A DNA stretch of 64,000 bases, from the NCBI GenBank assembly GCA_028289375.1, contig JANQQK010000032.1, positions 1-64,000 of the forward strand, in the 5' to 3' direction. Under the pieces are notes generated by a model. That model did no database searches, was not told the origin of the DNA, and saw only the letters and a program-made list of their open reading frames with translations. Position 1 is the first letter of the stretch; each line of letters begins with the position of its first letter. The stretch comes from Phycisphaerae bacterium. GTDB taxonomy: Bacteria; Planctomycetota; Phycisphaerae; UBA1845. The position numbers were made by a program, and so were the translations under genes. Positions 8,788 to 17,569 of this stretch are shown here, one piece after another.

Positions 8788-9276
8788 CTATTTGCCGCTG
8801 ATCGGTTGGAAGCGGCTGGGTTCGAATGAAAACGTGATTTGATCGGTGACGGCGTTGTAACTGTTGCGCGCAAGACATTGGGGAACCGTTGGCGCGCTGT
8901 TGATCGTGATGGCCGCGACGGTCGGCGACGACGTGTTGCCCGCCGCATCACGCATGACCACGGCGTGCTGAAACCGACCGAACACGTAGGCAGGCGTGTC
9001 GTAGATGACGTCAAGCGCCGGTTGCAGATGATCACTGGCCACGTGCCCGGCATCGACGTGGCCATCCCCACAGGCGCCATCCAGATGCCGCAGTGTCAAA
9101 TGACCATCCCGCACGTGGCCGGACCGCGGCGACGCTTCAGGCCAGAGCGCGATCGGCCTCGGCGACAGTGGATGATCGTAGTCGATTGTGCCGGTTCCGA
9201 GATCGCCGAAGACCTCGAACGATGCATCGCCGTTGAACGCGCGCGTTCGTTGGACCTTGACCCGTACCCGTCGCAT
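8788..9276 (-). CDS. Phage tail protein with GHV/DGH repeats
   Basis: The 162-residue product has a short histidine-rich repetitive centre (SGHVRDGHLTLRHLDGA, DGHVDAGHVASDHL, about residues 52-86) between a beta-rich N terminus and a fibronectin-like C terminus (VMRDAAGNTSSPTVAAI). Its ATG overlaps the stop of the 700-residue hub-like gene by one base. Histidine repeats of this type could bind metal in a tail spike, but that is inference. Confidence 0.65.
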   Translation of the reverse strand: MRRVRVKVQRTRAFNGDASFEVFGDLGTGTIDYDHPLSPRPIALWPEASPRSGHVRDGHLTLRHLDGACGDGHVDAGHVASDHLQPALDVIYDTPAYVFGRFQHAVVMRDAAGNTSSPTVAAITINSAPTVPQCLARNSYNAVTDQITFSFEPSRFQPISGK

Positions 9277-11378
9277 CAGACCATTCCCCCGTCATCGTGC
9301 ATCAGCGTCAGCTCCGTTTCGTATCGCCCATCGCCGACGCGAATGCGCTTGCCGATCACGACCGGTCCGTTCAACACGCCGTCGCGACGCGTCACCAGCG
9401 ACACACCGCGTCCGCGAACCTGTTCGATTTCGTCGCCGATGTTGAACCGCGTGCCGACCCATGGCACCGTCGGCGCCACAATGACACGTCGATCCTGCAG
9501 TCGCTCAACGAGTGATCGGCCGAAACGGTTCATCGCCGCCGAGTCGTCCGCACCCGCGCTGACGCCGGGATTGATCATCGCCAAGGCGTTGGTTGTGCCG
9601 TCACCTGTGATGAACCGATACGTGCCGCGACGATCGATGATCTCGGTGGTCATGAGCGAGATCGGCGTGTTCGCGTCGTTGGCACGCACTTCGCCCACAA
9701 GACGATCGTCGCCGGCGAAGACCGCCGTCACCCGGACGCGCATCACCTGATCGATAATCGCGAACCATAGGTTCTGTTCGGCCGGATCAACACCGGGCGG
9801 CGTCACCCCTGTCGGGTTGTCGACGTCGAGCAGAATGCCGGTCGGATCGCGCAGAATGCGAACGTTGCCGCCGGCGCGATGCCAGCTCACGCCACTGTCG
9901 AAACTCAACTCGACCAGCACGCCAAAACGTGCGCCGTCGGCTGTCTCGGTGATCGTCGGTTCAAACGGTCGCAGTCGACGCGTCCACTGACCGGCACGCA
10001 CGACCTCGTTGTCAGCCACGGTCGCGAAATCAAACGGCTGATAGTTTTCGAACGGTGCATTGCGGTTGTACGTTGCCCCGTCGAAGCGGCCATCCTCGTT
10101 GAGCACCCATCGACGTGCGACGAATCGGTTGTCGGCGAACGCGGCGCCATCAGCGTGGTAGTTCGCAAACCACGCACTCAGCGACGCCTTCTCGCCCAGC
10201 ACGGCCGCCTGCGACGGTGTCAACGCGAGCGCCTTGGCCGACGTTCGATTCGCCGGCAAAACGTTGTCCAGGTCGGCGGTCGGCAGCCAACCGGGCACCA
10301 GCGGCACGGTCATCTCGTACCGTTTCACATCGCCGAGCACGATCGGCGCGTTCACGATCCGAGCGTCATCCCAGCGGATCACAGCCTCTGCCACTTCGTT
10401 CGCCCGAAACACGTCGGACGCCGTCAGGCCAGAAGTGTCAAAGCGTGGCACACCGTCGGTGTGCGTTCCGCCGCGCACCAGGTGAAGCGAGCGTGTCGTT
10501 CCATCGCCGGCAGCCCATATGCGAAATGCCGACTGCACAACATCACCCGCCCCGGATGTATCCACCGTCACGTGAATTTCTGCATCGGCGGCCAGTAATG
10601 AAAACGCCTCCACCAGGTTCGTGGCTTCACAGTTCAGCGCGTCACACGTCTCGGCCAACCGCGACGCCAATCGCGGCGATGCATCCGGATCGGCAAACAC
10701 GTTGCCGATCCCCACCGGCCCCGACGGCAGCGCATGAAACCAGACCAGATACCGCAACGCATCGCCATGCGTCCACGACACCGCCGACGGATCGTCATCA
10801 TGCGTGAAGATCGGAACGCTGACCGTCGCGCCGTCGCGCGTCGTCACCGTCAAGGGCGTGGCTGCCCGATTCGGTCGACCATCCAGATTGAACACGCATG
10901 GCAGCGCCGCGACATGCACACTCGCCGACGCATGGTCACTCGGTTGCGACGACAGCCCATCCTCGATGGCTGCATTCCGCATCTGTCGCCCATAGATCCA
11001 ACTCGACCGATCGCGCGACAGCCGTTCGTACACATGGGTGGCCGTAAACCCGAACGATTCGTCCGCCCGCCCGGGACCGCCATGCCATTGCGCTTCCTGA
11101 ATCGGCGGATAACCTTCGAACAACACGTCACCCTCCGCGCGGTTCAACCGCACAGCCACGCGAAGATCAGGCCGATAGCGTGAACGCGCGGCGGCGGTGT
11201 CGAACCCGTTGTCGAGTTGTACGTCGAATCGCGCCGTTGAGATGTCCGCATCGCTGCGCATCGATACGTCGGAGACGCGCAGTCGTTCATCCGCCGCGAA
11301 CACGCCCGAGCCCGGCGAGGTTTCGAGCATGCCGATCAGTGCGGTCGCCTGTCTGGATCTGCCAATCTGAGCTTTCAT
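9276..11378 (-). CDS. Large phage tail hub/tip-like protein
   Basis: At 700 residues this is the largest protein of the cassette. The first 100 residues (VSDVSMRSDADISTARFDVQLDNGF, then VRLNRAEGDVLFEGYPP) have the look of an N-terminal tail-hub domain, in which a ring-forming beta fold is followed by a long beta-rich body. The C-terminal part (IGDEIEQVRGRGVSLVTRR...VGDGRYETELTLM) also fits hub proteins. No lysozyme or peptidase motif was found. It lies where a tail hub is expected, after the gp37-like gene. No tape measure gene sits before it. Confidence 0.65.
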   Translation of the reverse strand: MKAQIGRSRQATALIGMLETSPGSGVFAADERLRVSDVSMRSDADISTARFDVQLDNGFDTAAARSRYRPDLRVAVRLNRAEGDVLFEGYPPIQEAQWHGGPGRADESFGFTATHVYERLSRDRSSWIYGRQMRNAAIEDGLSSQPSDHASASVHVAALPCVFNLDGRPNRAATPLTVTTRDGATVSVPIFTHDDDPSAVSWTHGDALRYLVWFHALPSGPVGIGNVFADPDASPRLASRLAETCDALNCEATNLVEAFSLLAADAEIHVTVDTSGAGDVVQSAFRIWAAGDGTTRSLHLVRGGTHTDGVPRFDTSGLTASDVFRANEVAEAVIRWDDARIVNAPIVLGDVKRYEMTVPLVPGWLPTADLDNVLPANRTSAKALALTPSQAAVLGEKASLSAWFANYHADGAAFADNRFVARRWVLNEDGRFDGATYNRNAPFENYQPFDFATVADNEVVRAGQWTRRLRPFEPTITETADGARFGVLVELSFDSGVSWHRAGGNVRILRDPTGILLDVDNPTGVTPPGVDPAEQNLWFAIIDQVMRVRVTAVFAGDDRLVGEVRANDANTPISLMTTEIIDRRGTYRFITGDGTTNALAMINPGVSAGADDSAAMNRFGRSLVERLQDRRVIVAPTVPWVGTRFNIGDEIEQVRGRGVSLVTRRDGVLNGPVVIGKRIRVGDGRYETELTLMHDDGGMV

Positions 11379-11386
11379 GATGGACC

Positions 11387-12205
11387 CTACGGATTCAATT
11401 GGACAAAACGAAGTTCAAACGACTGCAGCGCTTGGCCCGTGACGGGATGTCGCTTCCGCGGGCCGACGCGTTGAAAACGCTCGCAAACGCAGTCCGCAAA
11501 TGTTCGGCCCCACGCATCGGTCATGGTGTACTCAGCCGCGTCGATCACGGCGCTTTCGATCGTCGTTTCCACGGTGTTCATCGCCGCATCGTCTGCAGCG
11601 CGAAGCTGGCCGGTCCAATCGATGGTGCGACCGCGCAGACCTAGCTCGTGTCGAAACTCGCCCGCAATGCCGGGAAATCCGAACGCGACACGCTCGCCAA
11701 CAAGATCGCCCACAACCACGTTCACGATGCTGTCGTTGCCGGCCAACGCGACTCCGTTGAACGTCGGTGGCGTCAGCTCAGCCACGCGATCGATCAGGTA
11801 TCGCTGCTCAAAGACGGCATGCGTGCCGTCCGCATCGACGATCTGTTCATCGAGCAGCAAGAGCTTGCGATCCGTATCGATCAACGCACCGTCAAGCGCG
11901 CTGGTGACCTTGTCGAGCAAGTCAAAACCAACCGATCCGACCTGCGCGTCGCCGCGATTCTCTTCCGCCGCGATCAGGATCGTGAGCCTGGGCACACCAG
12001 CGACGGCGTCTGTAACGTCGGCGCGAAGCCGACCCGCATAGATCACCAGCGCGGCCGGCGACACATGCCGCCGGACTTGTGCAACGCCGGCCCTGCGGTC
12101 AGGGTCGGGGAAACTCAAGACGGTCTTGAAGACCGGCGTGCTTTCAGACGTGATGCCGCTGATCAGCGCGGAGACGCTCGACGTGATGTTGCCCAGTTCG
12201 CTCAC
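11387..12205 (-). CDS. Mu gp37-like (DUF1834-type) head-tail/tail terminator protein
   Basis: The 272-residue product follows the gp36 homologue, as gp37 follows gp36 in phage Mu. The N-terminal 140 residues resemble gp37/tail-terminator proteins (PRLTILIAAEENRGDAQ, then HAVFEQRYLID). The C-terminal 110 residues (GRTIDWTGQLRAADDAAMN and FELRFVQLNP at the end) appear to be a second domain not present in Mu gp37. The start was taken at the ATG before SELGNITSSV. Family assignment leans on gene order. Confidence 0.55.
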   Translation of the reverse strand: MSELGNITSSVSALISGITSESTPVFKTVLSFPDPDRRAGVAQVRRHVSPAALVIYAGRLRADVTDAVAGVPRLTILIAAEENRGDAQVGSVGFDLLDKVTSALDGALIDTDRKLLLLDEQIVDADGTHAVFEQRYLIDRVAELTPPTFNGVALAGNDSIVNVVVGDLVGERVAFGFPGIAGEFRHELGLRGRTIDWTGQLRAADDAAMNTVETTIESAVIDAAEYTMTDAWGRTFADCVCERFQRVGPRKRHPVTGQALQSFELRFVQLNP

Positions 12206-12226
12206 GATCCTTTTCTCCCAGTGGTC

Positions 12227-12265
12227 GGGTGGCCCACCGCTTCAGCGGTGGGGGAGTCGATTCAG
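12227..12265 (+). repeat. Family B box with alternative core, inside the phage cassette
   Basis: The left arm GGGTGGCCCA and right arm GGGGAGTCGATTC match the other family B boxes, but the core is the unrelated palindrome CCACCGCTTCAGCGGTGG. It lies between the gp36 and gp37-like genes. Confidence 0.85.
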
Positions 12266-12299
12266 AGGTGCTGTTCGGCGTGACCCATTTAGAATTGCC

Positions 12300-12743
12300 T
12301 TAGTGGTCCGCCAGCTCGTCGCGCGTGAGAACGCGTTCGTTGCCTGTCGTCATGGCGTTGATGCCGGTGGCTGCGTTGATGTCGATCTCCGCAACGCTCG
12401 GCAGCGAGACGTCACCCTTGGCCACCCTTTGCAACCAGACGACGGCGGCGGTGCGCTTAACCACGACGTCATCGGGAATCTCGCGACGTCGCGCGTGCAG
12501 TCGATACTCGACCAGATCGAGCGTGATGCTCTTGAGCAGCGGTGAGACGTTGAGATGCGTCGTCAGATCGATCGGCACCGCGTAGCGCCGCGCGAGGTAA
12601 CTGTCGACCTCGGCCTGCGCCCCGTCACGTGCTTCCGCGACGACGTTCGCATCGGCTGTCCCACTGCCCGTGTCGTCGGACAGTTGCACGTAGCGCGCCG
12701 TGCCGAGACGCAGTTCGATATCGTTGTTGGTGATGTAGCTCAT
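12300..12743 (-). CDS. Mu gp36-like head-tail adaptor (DUF1320)
   Basis: The 147-residue protein has the pattern of the Mu gp36 family: an N-terminal YITNNDIELRLGTARYVQLSDD, a central AQAEVDSYLARRYAVPI helix and a C-terminal helix pair. Proteins of this family join the portal to the tail. It overlaps the 3' end of the secreted protein gene by four bases (12740-12743), so an inserted gene upstream is now coupled to it. A gpFII-type connector is the alternative description. Confidence 0.85.
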   Translation of the reverse strand: MSYITNNDIELRLGTARYVQLSDDTGSGTADANVVAEARDGAQAEVDSYLARRYAVPIDLTTHLNVSPLLKSITLDLVEYRLHARRREIPDDVVVKRTAAVVWLQRVAKGDVSLPSVAEIDINAATGINAMTTGNERVLTRDELADH

Positions 12744-13462
12744 CGCTGGTCCTTGGGTTTGTGGGGTGTGGGTTGAAAGGGTGTGGTTGGGATGACCTTT
12801 GCGGCCACGGCGCCGGATGAATTCCCCTTCAGCTCGTAGGCGTACTGAGCCACGATGGTCATCATCATTCTGTTGTCCCTGAGTCCTCCCGGACAGTGAT
12901 TCACAAAGACGCGCGTTTCGATGGTGTCATTGTTGCGGTCTTCACGTGAGAGACGGTTCAGGGTCAGCATGGCGGAGTCGCCACCGAGCATCGTGGCTGA
13001 CATAGCCGTGAAACTCTCCTCCGGCAGGCGTGTGATCAGGGAACGGCTATAAATCCATCCCTTGTCCTCGAATATGTCTTCGTCGCCCCTGCCGAACAGC
13101 ATTCTGTATTCAATATGGGTTTTCTCGCGATTCCATGACGCGACGGCCAGGCACATGTACGCGAGTCTGCGACGGGTGTTTTCCTTCCAGGATTCGGGTG
13201 GATAGTTGTATCCGCCGCCCGCAATACCAATGACTTCGCCAATGGCACCATCGAATTCGAGTGTGAATGACTTGGATTCCTCACCTTTTTGGTATGCACC
13301 GGCGATGCCATTCTTGCCATTGCGGGCATTGAAATTCCACGTGGCGTCGCCGATGGTGAGTTCGACGCCGGTGGGCAAGGGCGGTTGCCATGCGTGGCAT
13401 GCGGCGGTGATGACCAGCAGTGAGAGCACAGGGGCAACCTGCCAATTGAGACGGTTCAACAT
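12740..13462 (-). CDS. Secreted protein embedded in the phage cassette (cargo/moron-like)
   Basis: The 240-residue product has an N-terminal signal sequence (LNRLNWQVAPVLSLLVITAACHA) and a mature part unlike any phage structural protein. I chose this ATG because GGAG lies seven bases upstream; an in-frame ATG at 13504 would add 14 residues. A TATATT box at 13516-13521 suggests the gene has its own promoter. It stands between the capsid and gp36 genes, where Mu-type phages carry none like it. Its style (secreted, beta-rich, no recognised family) matches host genes such as the one at 3403-4080. A moron gene or a host insertion are both possible. Confidence 0.7.
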   Translation of the reverse strand: MLNRLNWQVAPVLSLLVITAACHAWQPPLPTGVELTIGDATWNFNARNGKNGIAGAYQKGEESKSFTLEFDGAIGEVIGIAGGGYNYPPESWKENTRRRLAYMCLAVASWNREKTHIEYRMLFGRGDEDIFEDKGWIYSRSLITRLPEESFTAMSATMLGGDSAMLTLNRLSREDRNNDTIETRVFVNHCPGGLRDNRMMMTIVAQYAYELKGNSSGAVAAKVIPTTPFQPTPHKPKDQR

Positions 13463-13572
13463 GAGCGTTCTCCGAGATGTTGGTTTTCGATTTGAGACAT
13501 TCATTGTTGATTCCCAATATACGACAGGTCGCCCCCTGCTCTCTCGCCAGATCCCCCCTCGTTACCCGTGAA

Positions 13573-14490
13573 TTACACCGTGAAGTCGGTGCGGATGGCG
13601 AACTGCCAATAGCCGTAGGCCATGCTGTAGCGGGCGCGGACGCCGTAGAGGAACTTCTCGCGCTTGAATCCGTCCTCGCTGTCTTCGGTGAGGGCACCGA
13701 ACTCGACCGGTTCGCGGTCCTGGAAAATGAAGGGTCGGACGACGCCGTCGGTCTTGAGCAGGTACCACGTCGAGGCGTCGGTCAGGTGCGGCATCGTCAC
13801 GACGCGGGCCGCTCCGCTGAGCACATTCGATGTGCTGTCGACAACGGAGGCGTTGATCGATTCGAGCGCGGTGAAGTACATCGTTGGGGGCACGACGCAG
13901 GTGAGGCCTGTTGCGCCGATCATCATCGGTTCGCCCTTGTCATCCTTGAAGGCGAGCATCTGGCCAATGGCCTGCTTGAGGGCGTTCTTGAATTCCGTCG
14001 TTGTCGGATTGTCCGCGTCAGCTGCGGTGGCGGTCAGGTCGTTGTCCTGGTTGCCGCTGTTGCCGGAGACGTGGGCATCGTTGAAAAAGGTGACGCCGTC
14101 GTAGCTGTTGAAACCCGTGCTGCCGCCATTGATGAGCAGTTGGGCCAGCAGGTAGTCCTTATGCGTGGCGGCTTGTTGGGCCATCTCGCCGATGCGGATG
14201 CGGATCTGGCCGGTTTGGTCATCGGCGATTTCATCGCGGTCGACTTCGATGGTGGCTTCGTATTTGAGGTTCTCGACCGAGTAGGATTCGGTGCGCATGC
14301 CCATGGCCAATCGGCCGTTGCCCCATTCGCGCATGCGTGGGACGGTGCCAAGCCAGCGATAGGTTTCGCTGTCGGAGGTGCTGGGGATGCGTGTGGCGAG
14401 ATCGGTATAGAGGTTCGGGGCGTTTTCGAAGCGGTTGAGGAATTCGCTTCTTAGGCCTTTGGTTAAGAGTCCTGTATTGATGATGGCCAT
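13573..14490 (-). CDS. Mu gpT-like major capsid protein
   Basis: The 305-residue product matches the Mu-type major head subunit gpT. Recognisable parts are AIINTGLLTKGLRSEFLNRF at the N terminus, RMREWGNGR at about residues 52-60, DDQTGQIRIRIGEMA, the surface loop with YDGVTFFNDAHVSGNSGNQ, and the C-terminal YGVRARYSMAYGYWQFA. Family length is about 300 residues, so the gene looks intact. Capsid proteins of this family form icosahedral shells with the HK97-like fold. It is the strongest evidence for a Mu-type head. Confidence 0.95.
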   Translation of the reverse strand: MAIINTGLLTKGLRSEFLNRFENAPNLYTDLATRIPSTSDSETYRWLGTVPRMREWGNGRLAMGMRTESYSVENLKYEATIEVDRDEIADDQTGQIRIRIGEMAQQAATHKDYLLAQLLINGGSTGFNSYDGVTFFNDAHVSGNSGNQDNDLTATAADADNPTTTEFKNALKQAIGQMLAFKDDKGEPMMIGATGLTCVVPPTMYFTALESINASVVDSTSNVLSGAARVVTMPHLTDASTWYLLKTDGVVRPFIFQDREPVEFGALTEDSEDGFKREKFLYGVRARYSMAYGYWQFAIRTDFTV

Positions 14491-14558
14491 GTGTGGTTGT
14501 CTCCTTGTGGAAGTGGTGTTGCCTGATGCTGGCTTGATGTCTGGAAGCGTTGTGTTTT

Positions 14559-14590
14559 CTTCCCGTCACCCAGAAGGGGTGACGTAACAG
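14559..14590 (+). repeat. Family A palindrome, diverged copy
   Basis: The sequence runs TTCCCGTCACCC-AGAA-GGGGTGACG and then AACAG in place of CTACAG. It lies between the decoration and capsid genes of the phage cassette. Confidence 0.85.
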
Positions 14591-14619
14591 AATCGGGTTT
14601 TGGGTTGGGCCTTTCTTTC

Positions 14620-14671
14620 TTGATCCCTCGATCCCTAGGCCTGTCCCGGCGCGCCGGGATCCCTTGATCCC
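14620..14671 (-). repeat. Family C array with GGCGCGCC core, inverted relative to 19064-19111
   Basis: Read on the minus strand it gives GGGATCAAGGGATCCCGG, then CGCGCCGGGACAGGCCTAGG, then GATCGAGGGATCAAG. The same central 35 bases occur in the opposite orientation at 19078-19112. Confidence 0.8.
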
Positions 14672-14675
14672 TTTC

Positions 14676-15119
14676 CTACGTTGCGTCGGCGTCGGCGATA
14701 CCGTGCAGGCGGACGATGCAGGTGGTGCCGCTGATGTGGGCTTGGATGCGGCCGACGAAGACGTTCTGGCCACTGGAGTCGGTGAGCAGCAGCGTGTCAT
14801 CTGCGACGGCGTAGACCTTGTCGCCGACGCGCGTGATGGTGGCGCTGGCGACGGGGTGTTCGAAGTCGCCCTTGGTGAAGACGCGGACGGAAATGTCGCC
14901 GTTGGACCCGCCGGTGTTGTCCGCCTCTTCGTAGGCGATGCCGACAAAGAAGTTGGTGGTGCCTGCGCTGGCGCCGGCGACGAATGGTTTGGCGTAGCCG
15001 GTGGACTCTTCTATGACGACGAAGGCGCCTTTGTAGATGACGGCATCGGCTTTGACGGGGTAGCTGCGAAGTTCCTGATCGACGTAGTGGTCGACGTCAC
15101 GGTTTGCGGACAGGGCCAT
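14676..15119 (-). CDS. Phage capsid decoration/cement protein
   Basis: The 147-residue product lies between protease and capsid genes. It has an N-terminal segment shared by small head proteins of this position (SANRDVDHYVDQELRSYPVKADAVIYKGAFVVI) and a compact beta domain with VGDKVYAVADDTLLLT and VFVGRIQAHI. This is the pattern of DUF2190-like capsid cement proteins. The neighbouring protease gene ends three bases upstream of its start codon. Confidence 0.75.
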   Translation of the reverse strand: MALSANRDVDHYVDQELRSYPVKADAVIYKGAFVVIEESTGYAKPFVAGASAGTTNFFVGIAYEEADNTGGSNGDISVRVFTKGDFEHPVASATITRVGDKVYAVADDTLLLTDSSGQNVFVGRIQAHISGTTCIVRLHGIADADAT

Positions 15120-15122
15120 GGG

Positions 15123-16103
15123 TTAGTTTCCTTTCTTCTCGTTGAATTCGTTGATGGCGCAGGCGACGTAGGCCTGTTCGGATGTGAGCCCCATGAGCAT
15201 GGGGTTTGATCGGAATTCGGCGCGGGCGCGGGAAGCGATCGCGTTGGATGGGGCGCCGGTTGAGGCGGATGGCGCGGTCGTTTTGCCGCGGGTGATGATG
15301 GTCGGAGACGTCGCTATCCAGCGGTCGAAGAGATCGGCGTCGGACATGGCCAATTCGATGGCGATGTCGCGTTGGGCTTCGGTGAGTTGGCCATTGATGA
15401 CGGCGGCTTGGACCTTGTCGTTTGCGTTCTTCTTTTTGGATTCGGTTTCAAAACGGTCGAGGCAGTGCTTGGCGGTGATGAGGATGGTTTCGTCATCGGC
15501 GGATTCGTCGAGGCCTAGTTGATCGCGCAGGGCGACGAGGGCGTCGGTCGGGGCGTTGAGGTTGGTGACCTGTACGCGGTTGACGATGGGTTCGGCGTTG
15601 ACGATGGCGGGCTTGTTGGTGAGGGCGACCGAGTGGAGCGCGATGAGCTTCTGGTCTTCCTTGCGGACGACAGCCACCGGTGAGAGATAGCGGTATTGCT
15701 TGCTGGCGAGCAGTTCGCGGGCGGGATCGGTCCATTCGACGACGGCGAACAGGCCTTTGCCTGGCTGGGACTCGATGCGTTTGATCCAACCTGCGGCGGG
15801 GGCTTGGCCATTGGGTGAGGCGTAGGTGCCGCCGAGGGTTTGGTGTTCGTAGTCGATGGGCAGGTCGGTGCCGTGTGATTCGAATTGTTGTGTGACGAGG
15901 AGGGCGGATTCGTCGTCGACGGTGAATTGGCCGTTGACGGATTCGACGCCGCCCCACGGTGCGATGCGGACGCGGGTGGGAATGTCGGTGTTGGGCAGGC
16001 GGGCCGCGTCGAGTGGGGTGAGGCGGTGGCCTGCGGGGGTTGTGGGTGGTGTTTGGGTCATGGCGGGTGTCTCCGTTTGGGTGATTTGTTTGTTGGTTGT
16101 CAT
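15123..16103 (-). CDS. Mu gpI-like prohead protease with scaffold domain
   Basis: The 326-residue product matches the Mu protease I family. The catalytic region includes IDYEHQT (about residues 83-89) and GWIKRIE...YRYLSPVAV. The C-terminal third is helical and charged (SKKKNANDKVQAAVINGQLTEAQRDIA), as expected for the scaffold made from the 3' part of gene I in Mu. The protease would mature the prohead by cleaving scaffold. An ATG at 16103 is used; the sequence just after it (TQTETPAMTQTPPTTPAG) is low complexity, so the start could be the internal ATG. Confidence 0.9.
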   Translation of the reverse strand: MTTNKQITQTETPAMTQTPPTTPAGHRLTPLDAARLPNTDIPTRVRIAPWGGVESVNGQFTVDDESALLVTQQFESHGTDLPIDYEHQTLGGTYASPNGQAPAAGWIKRIESQPGKGLFAVVEWTDPARELLASKQYRYLSPVAVVRKEDQKLIALHSVALTNKPAIVNAEPIVNRVQVTNLNAPTDALVALRDQLGLDESADDETILITAKHCLDRFETESKKKNANDKVQAAVINGQLTEAQRDIAIELAMSDADLFDRWIATSPTIITRGKTTAPSASTGAPSNAIASRARAEFRSNPMLMGLTSEQAYVACAINEFNEKKGN

Positions 16104-16112
16104 TGGTTGGTT

Positions 16113-16143
16113 TTCCCGTCACCCACGAGGGGTGACGCTACAG
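16113..16143 (+). repeat. Family A palindrome between protease and portal genes
   Basis: TTCCCGTCACCC-ACGA-GGGGTGACGCTACAG. It fills half of the 63-base gap between two phage genes. Confidence 0.9.
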
Positions 16144-16166
16144 AAGAGGTGTGGTGCGACAAATGG

Positions 16167-17453
16167 TTAACGTGATGCGTTGCCGGTGAGGGTGTCCTGG
16201 GTTGTGGTGGCGCGGGGGAGGCCTAGCTGATCGTGTGCCCAGTCGGCGGGAATTTGGGCGCCGAGTTCGTTGACGGCGGTGGCGATGAGGTCGGCCAATG
16301 GTTGTGCGGTTCGGGCGCGGTTGACCTTGCGCGTGAAGTTGGGGACAGGGGCATCGGGGCCGAAGCGGAAAAGGATGAGCGGGGTGAGGATGTCGCGCTT
16401 GATCGTGTTGGCTTCCTTGCGGATGTCGTCGGTGAGGATGTCCTGGCGGACCTGTTCGTGGACGGTGGTGGCGGAGAGGGAGCCCTTGGCGCCGGTGGTA
16501 TCGGTGGTGAGGGTTTGGCCTAGCCAGGCTTTGGAGATTTCGCGATTGAGAAAATCGAGGAGTCGTTCGTAGGGTGGTCCTGCGTTTCCGCGGTTGGCTT
16601 CGACGATTTGGAGATCGACGGCGCGGGAGAAGATGCCGGCTGCGTTAGCGCCGAGGGATTCGAGCATGTGGAGCATTTCGCGTTTTTCCTCGGGCGTGGC
16701 GGATGGCTCGTATCGGGCGATGCGGACGGGCATGCCGAAGGTTTCGGCGAAGATCATCCAGTCTTTGAGGGCGAGATTCTTGGCGAGGTAGGCCATTGCG
16801 GTGACGCGGAGGAGTCCGCCGCGGGTGGCGTGGCCTGTGGTGCAGTGCGGGGTGTGGAGGATGAATTTGTTGGGGGCGAGGTCGATGCCGTCGAAGCGGG
16901 CGTCGTCGGTGAGGATGCGCGGTTGGTCGGTGTCGTCGAAGACGATGCGGGTGAAGTCGACCGGCACGGTTTCGGAGAGAACGAGGCGGTCGCCCTTTTG
17001 GGTCCAGACGAGTTCGGCGATGGCGATGTTGCGACCGGTGGCGAGGGCGAGGTGTTGGAGAGTGTCGTCGAAGCCGGACGTGCGGGAGAGGATGTTGCGT
17101 GCGTGGTTGGCGGTGGCCATGGCGAGGTCGCGGTTTTCGGCGCGCGGGTCGGGGGTGATGGTCCAGTCGAGTCCGGTGAGGGCGAGTCGGCGTGTGTTGG
17201 CGACGGCGTAAAGGTGCGGGTCTTTTTCTTCCATCTCTTCGTAGAGCTGCATGGCGGCGGCGGGGTGGCCTGCGTCGGCTTCGCGGAGGATGGCGAAGAG
17301 TCTGGATGGGGTGAGGTTACTGGATGGGTAGTCGCGCCAGGTGTCTTCGGGGCGGGTGGTGAGAAGTTGGCCTGTGGATGGGCGGGTTGTGGAGCGCGGG
17401 GTGCGGAGGGCGTTGATGATGCGCCTGGTGGTGTTGATGAGGGTGGTGGTCAT
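16167..17453 (-). CDS. Mu gp29-like portal protein (DUF935)
   Basis: The 428-residue product fits the DUF935 portal family. Marks are SRLFAILREADAGHPAAAMQLYEEMEEKDPHL near residue 50, LTGLDWTITPD, FDGIDLAPNKFILHTPH, LKDWMIFAETFGMPVRIARYEP and KAWLGQTLTTDTTG. The frame is open for 450 more codons upstream, but that part is an arginine-rich shadow of the terminase gene; the ATG before TTTLINTTRR starts the family-like sequence. The next gene in Mu, the minor head protein gpF, is missing, because the protease starts 63 bases away. Confidence 0.93.
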   Translation of the reverse strand: MTTTLINTTRRIINALRTPRSTTRPSTGQLLTTRPEDTWRDYPSSNLTPSRLFAILREADAGHPAAAMQLYEEMEEKDPHLYAVANTRRLALTGLDWTITPDPRAENRDLAMATANHARNILSRTSGFDDTLQHLALATGRNIAIAELVWTQKGDRLVLSETVPVDFTRIVFDDTDQPRILTDDARFDGIDLAPNKFILHTPHCTTGHATRGGLLRVTAMAYLAKNLALKDWMIFAETFGMPVRIARYEPSATPEEKREMLHMLESLGANAAGIFSRAVDLQIVEANRGNAGPPYERLLDFLNREISKAWLGQTLTTDTTGAKGSLSATTVHEQVRQDILTDDIRKEANTIKRDILTPLILFRFGPDAPVPNFTRKVNRARTAQPLADLIATAVNELGAQIPADWAHDQLGLPRATTTQDTLTGNASR

Positions 17454-17508
17454 GGGGGGGATTCCTGTATTGCGCGGGGTTTGGTTGGGGTATTGGCAGT
17501 TGTTGGTG

Positions 17509-17539
17509 TTCCCGTCACCCACAAGGGGTGACGCTACAG
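17509..17539 (+). repeat. Family A palindrome between portal and terminase genes
   Basis: TTCCCGTCACCC-ACAA-GGGGTGACGCTACAG, in the 116-base gap between the portal start and the terminase stop. Confidence 0.9.
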
Positions 17540-17569
17540 AAGGCGGGGTTGTCGGGTGTCTTGCCATGG

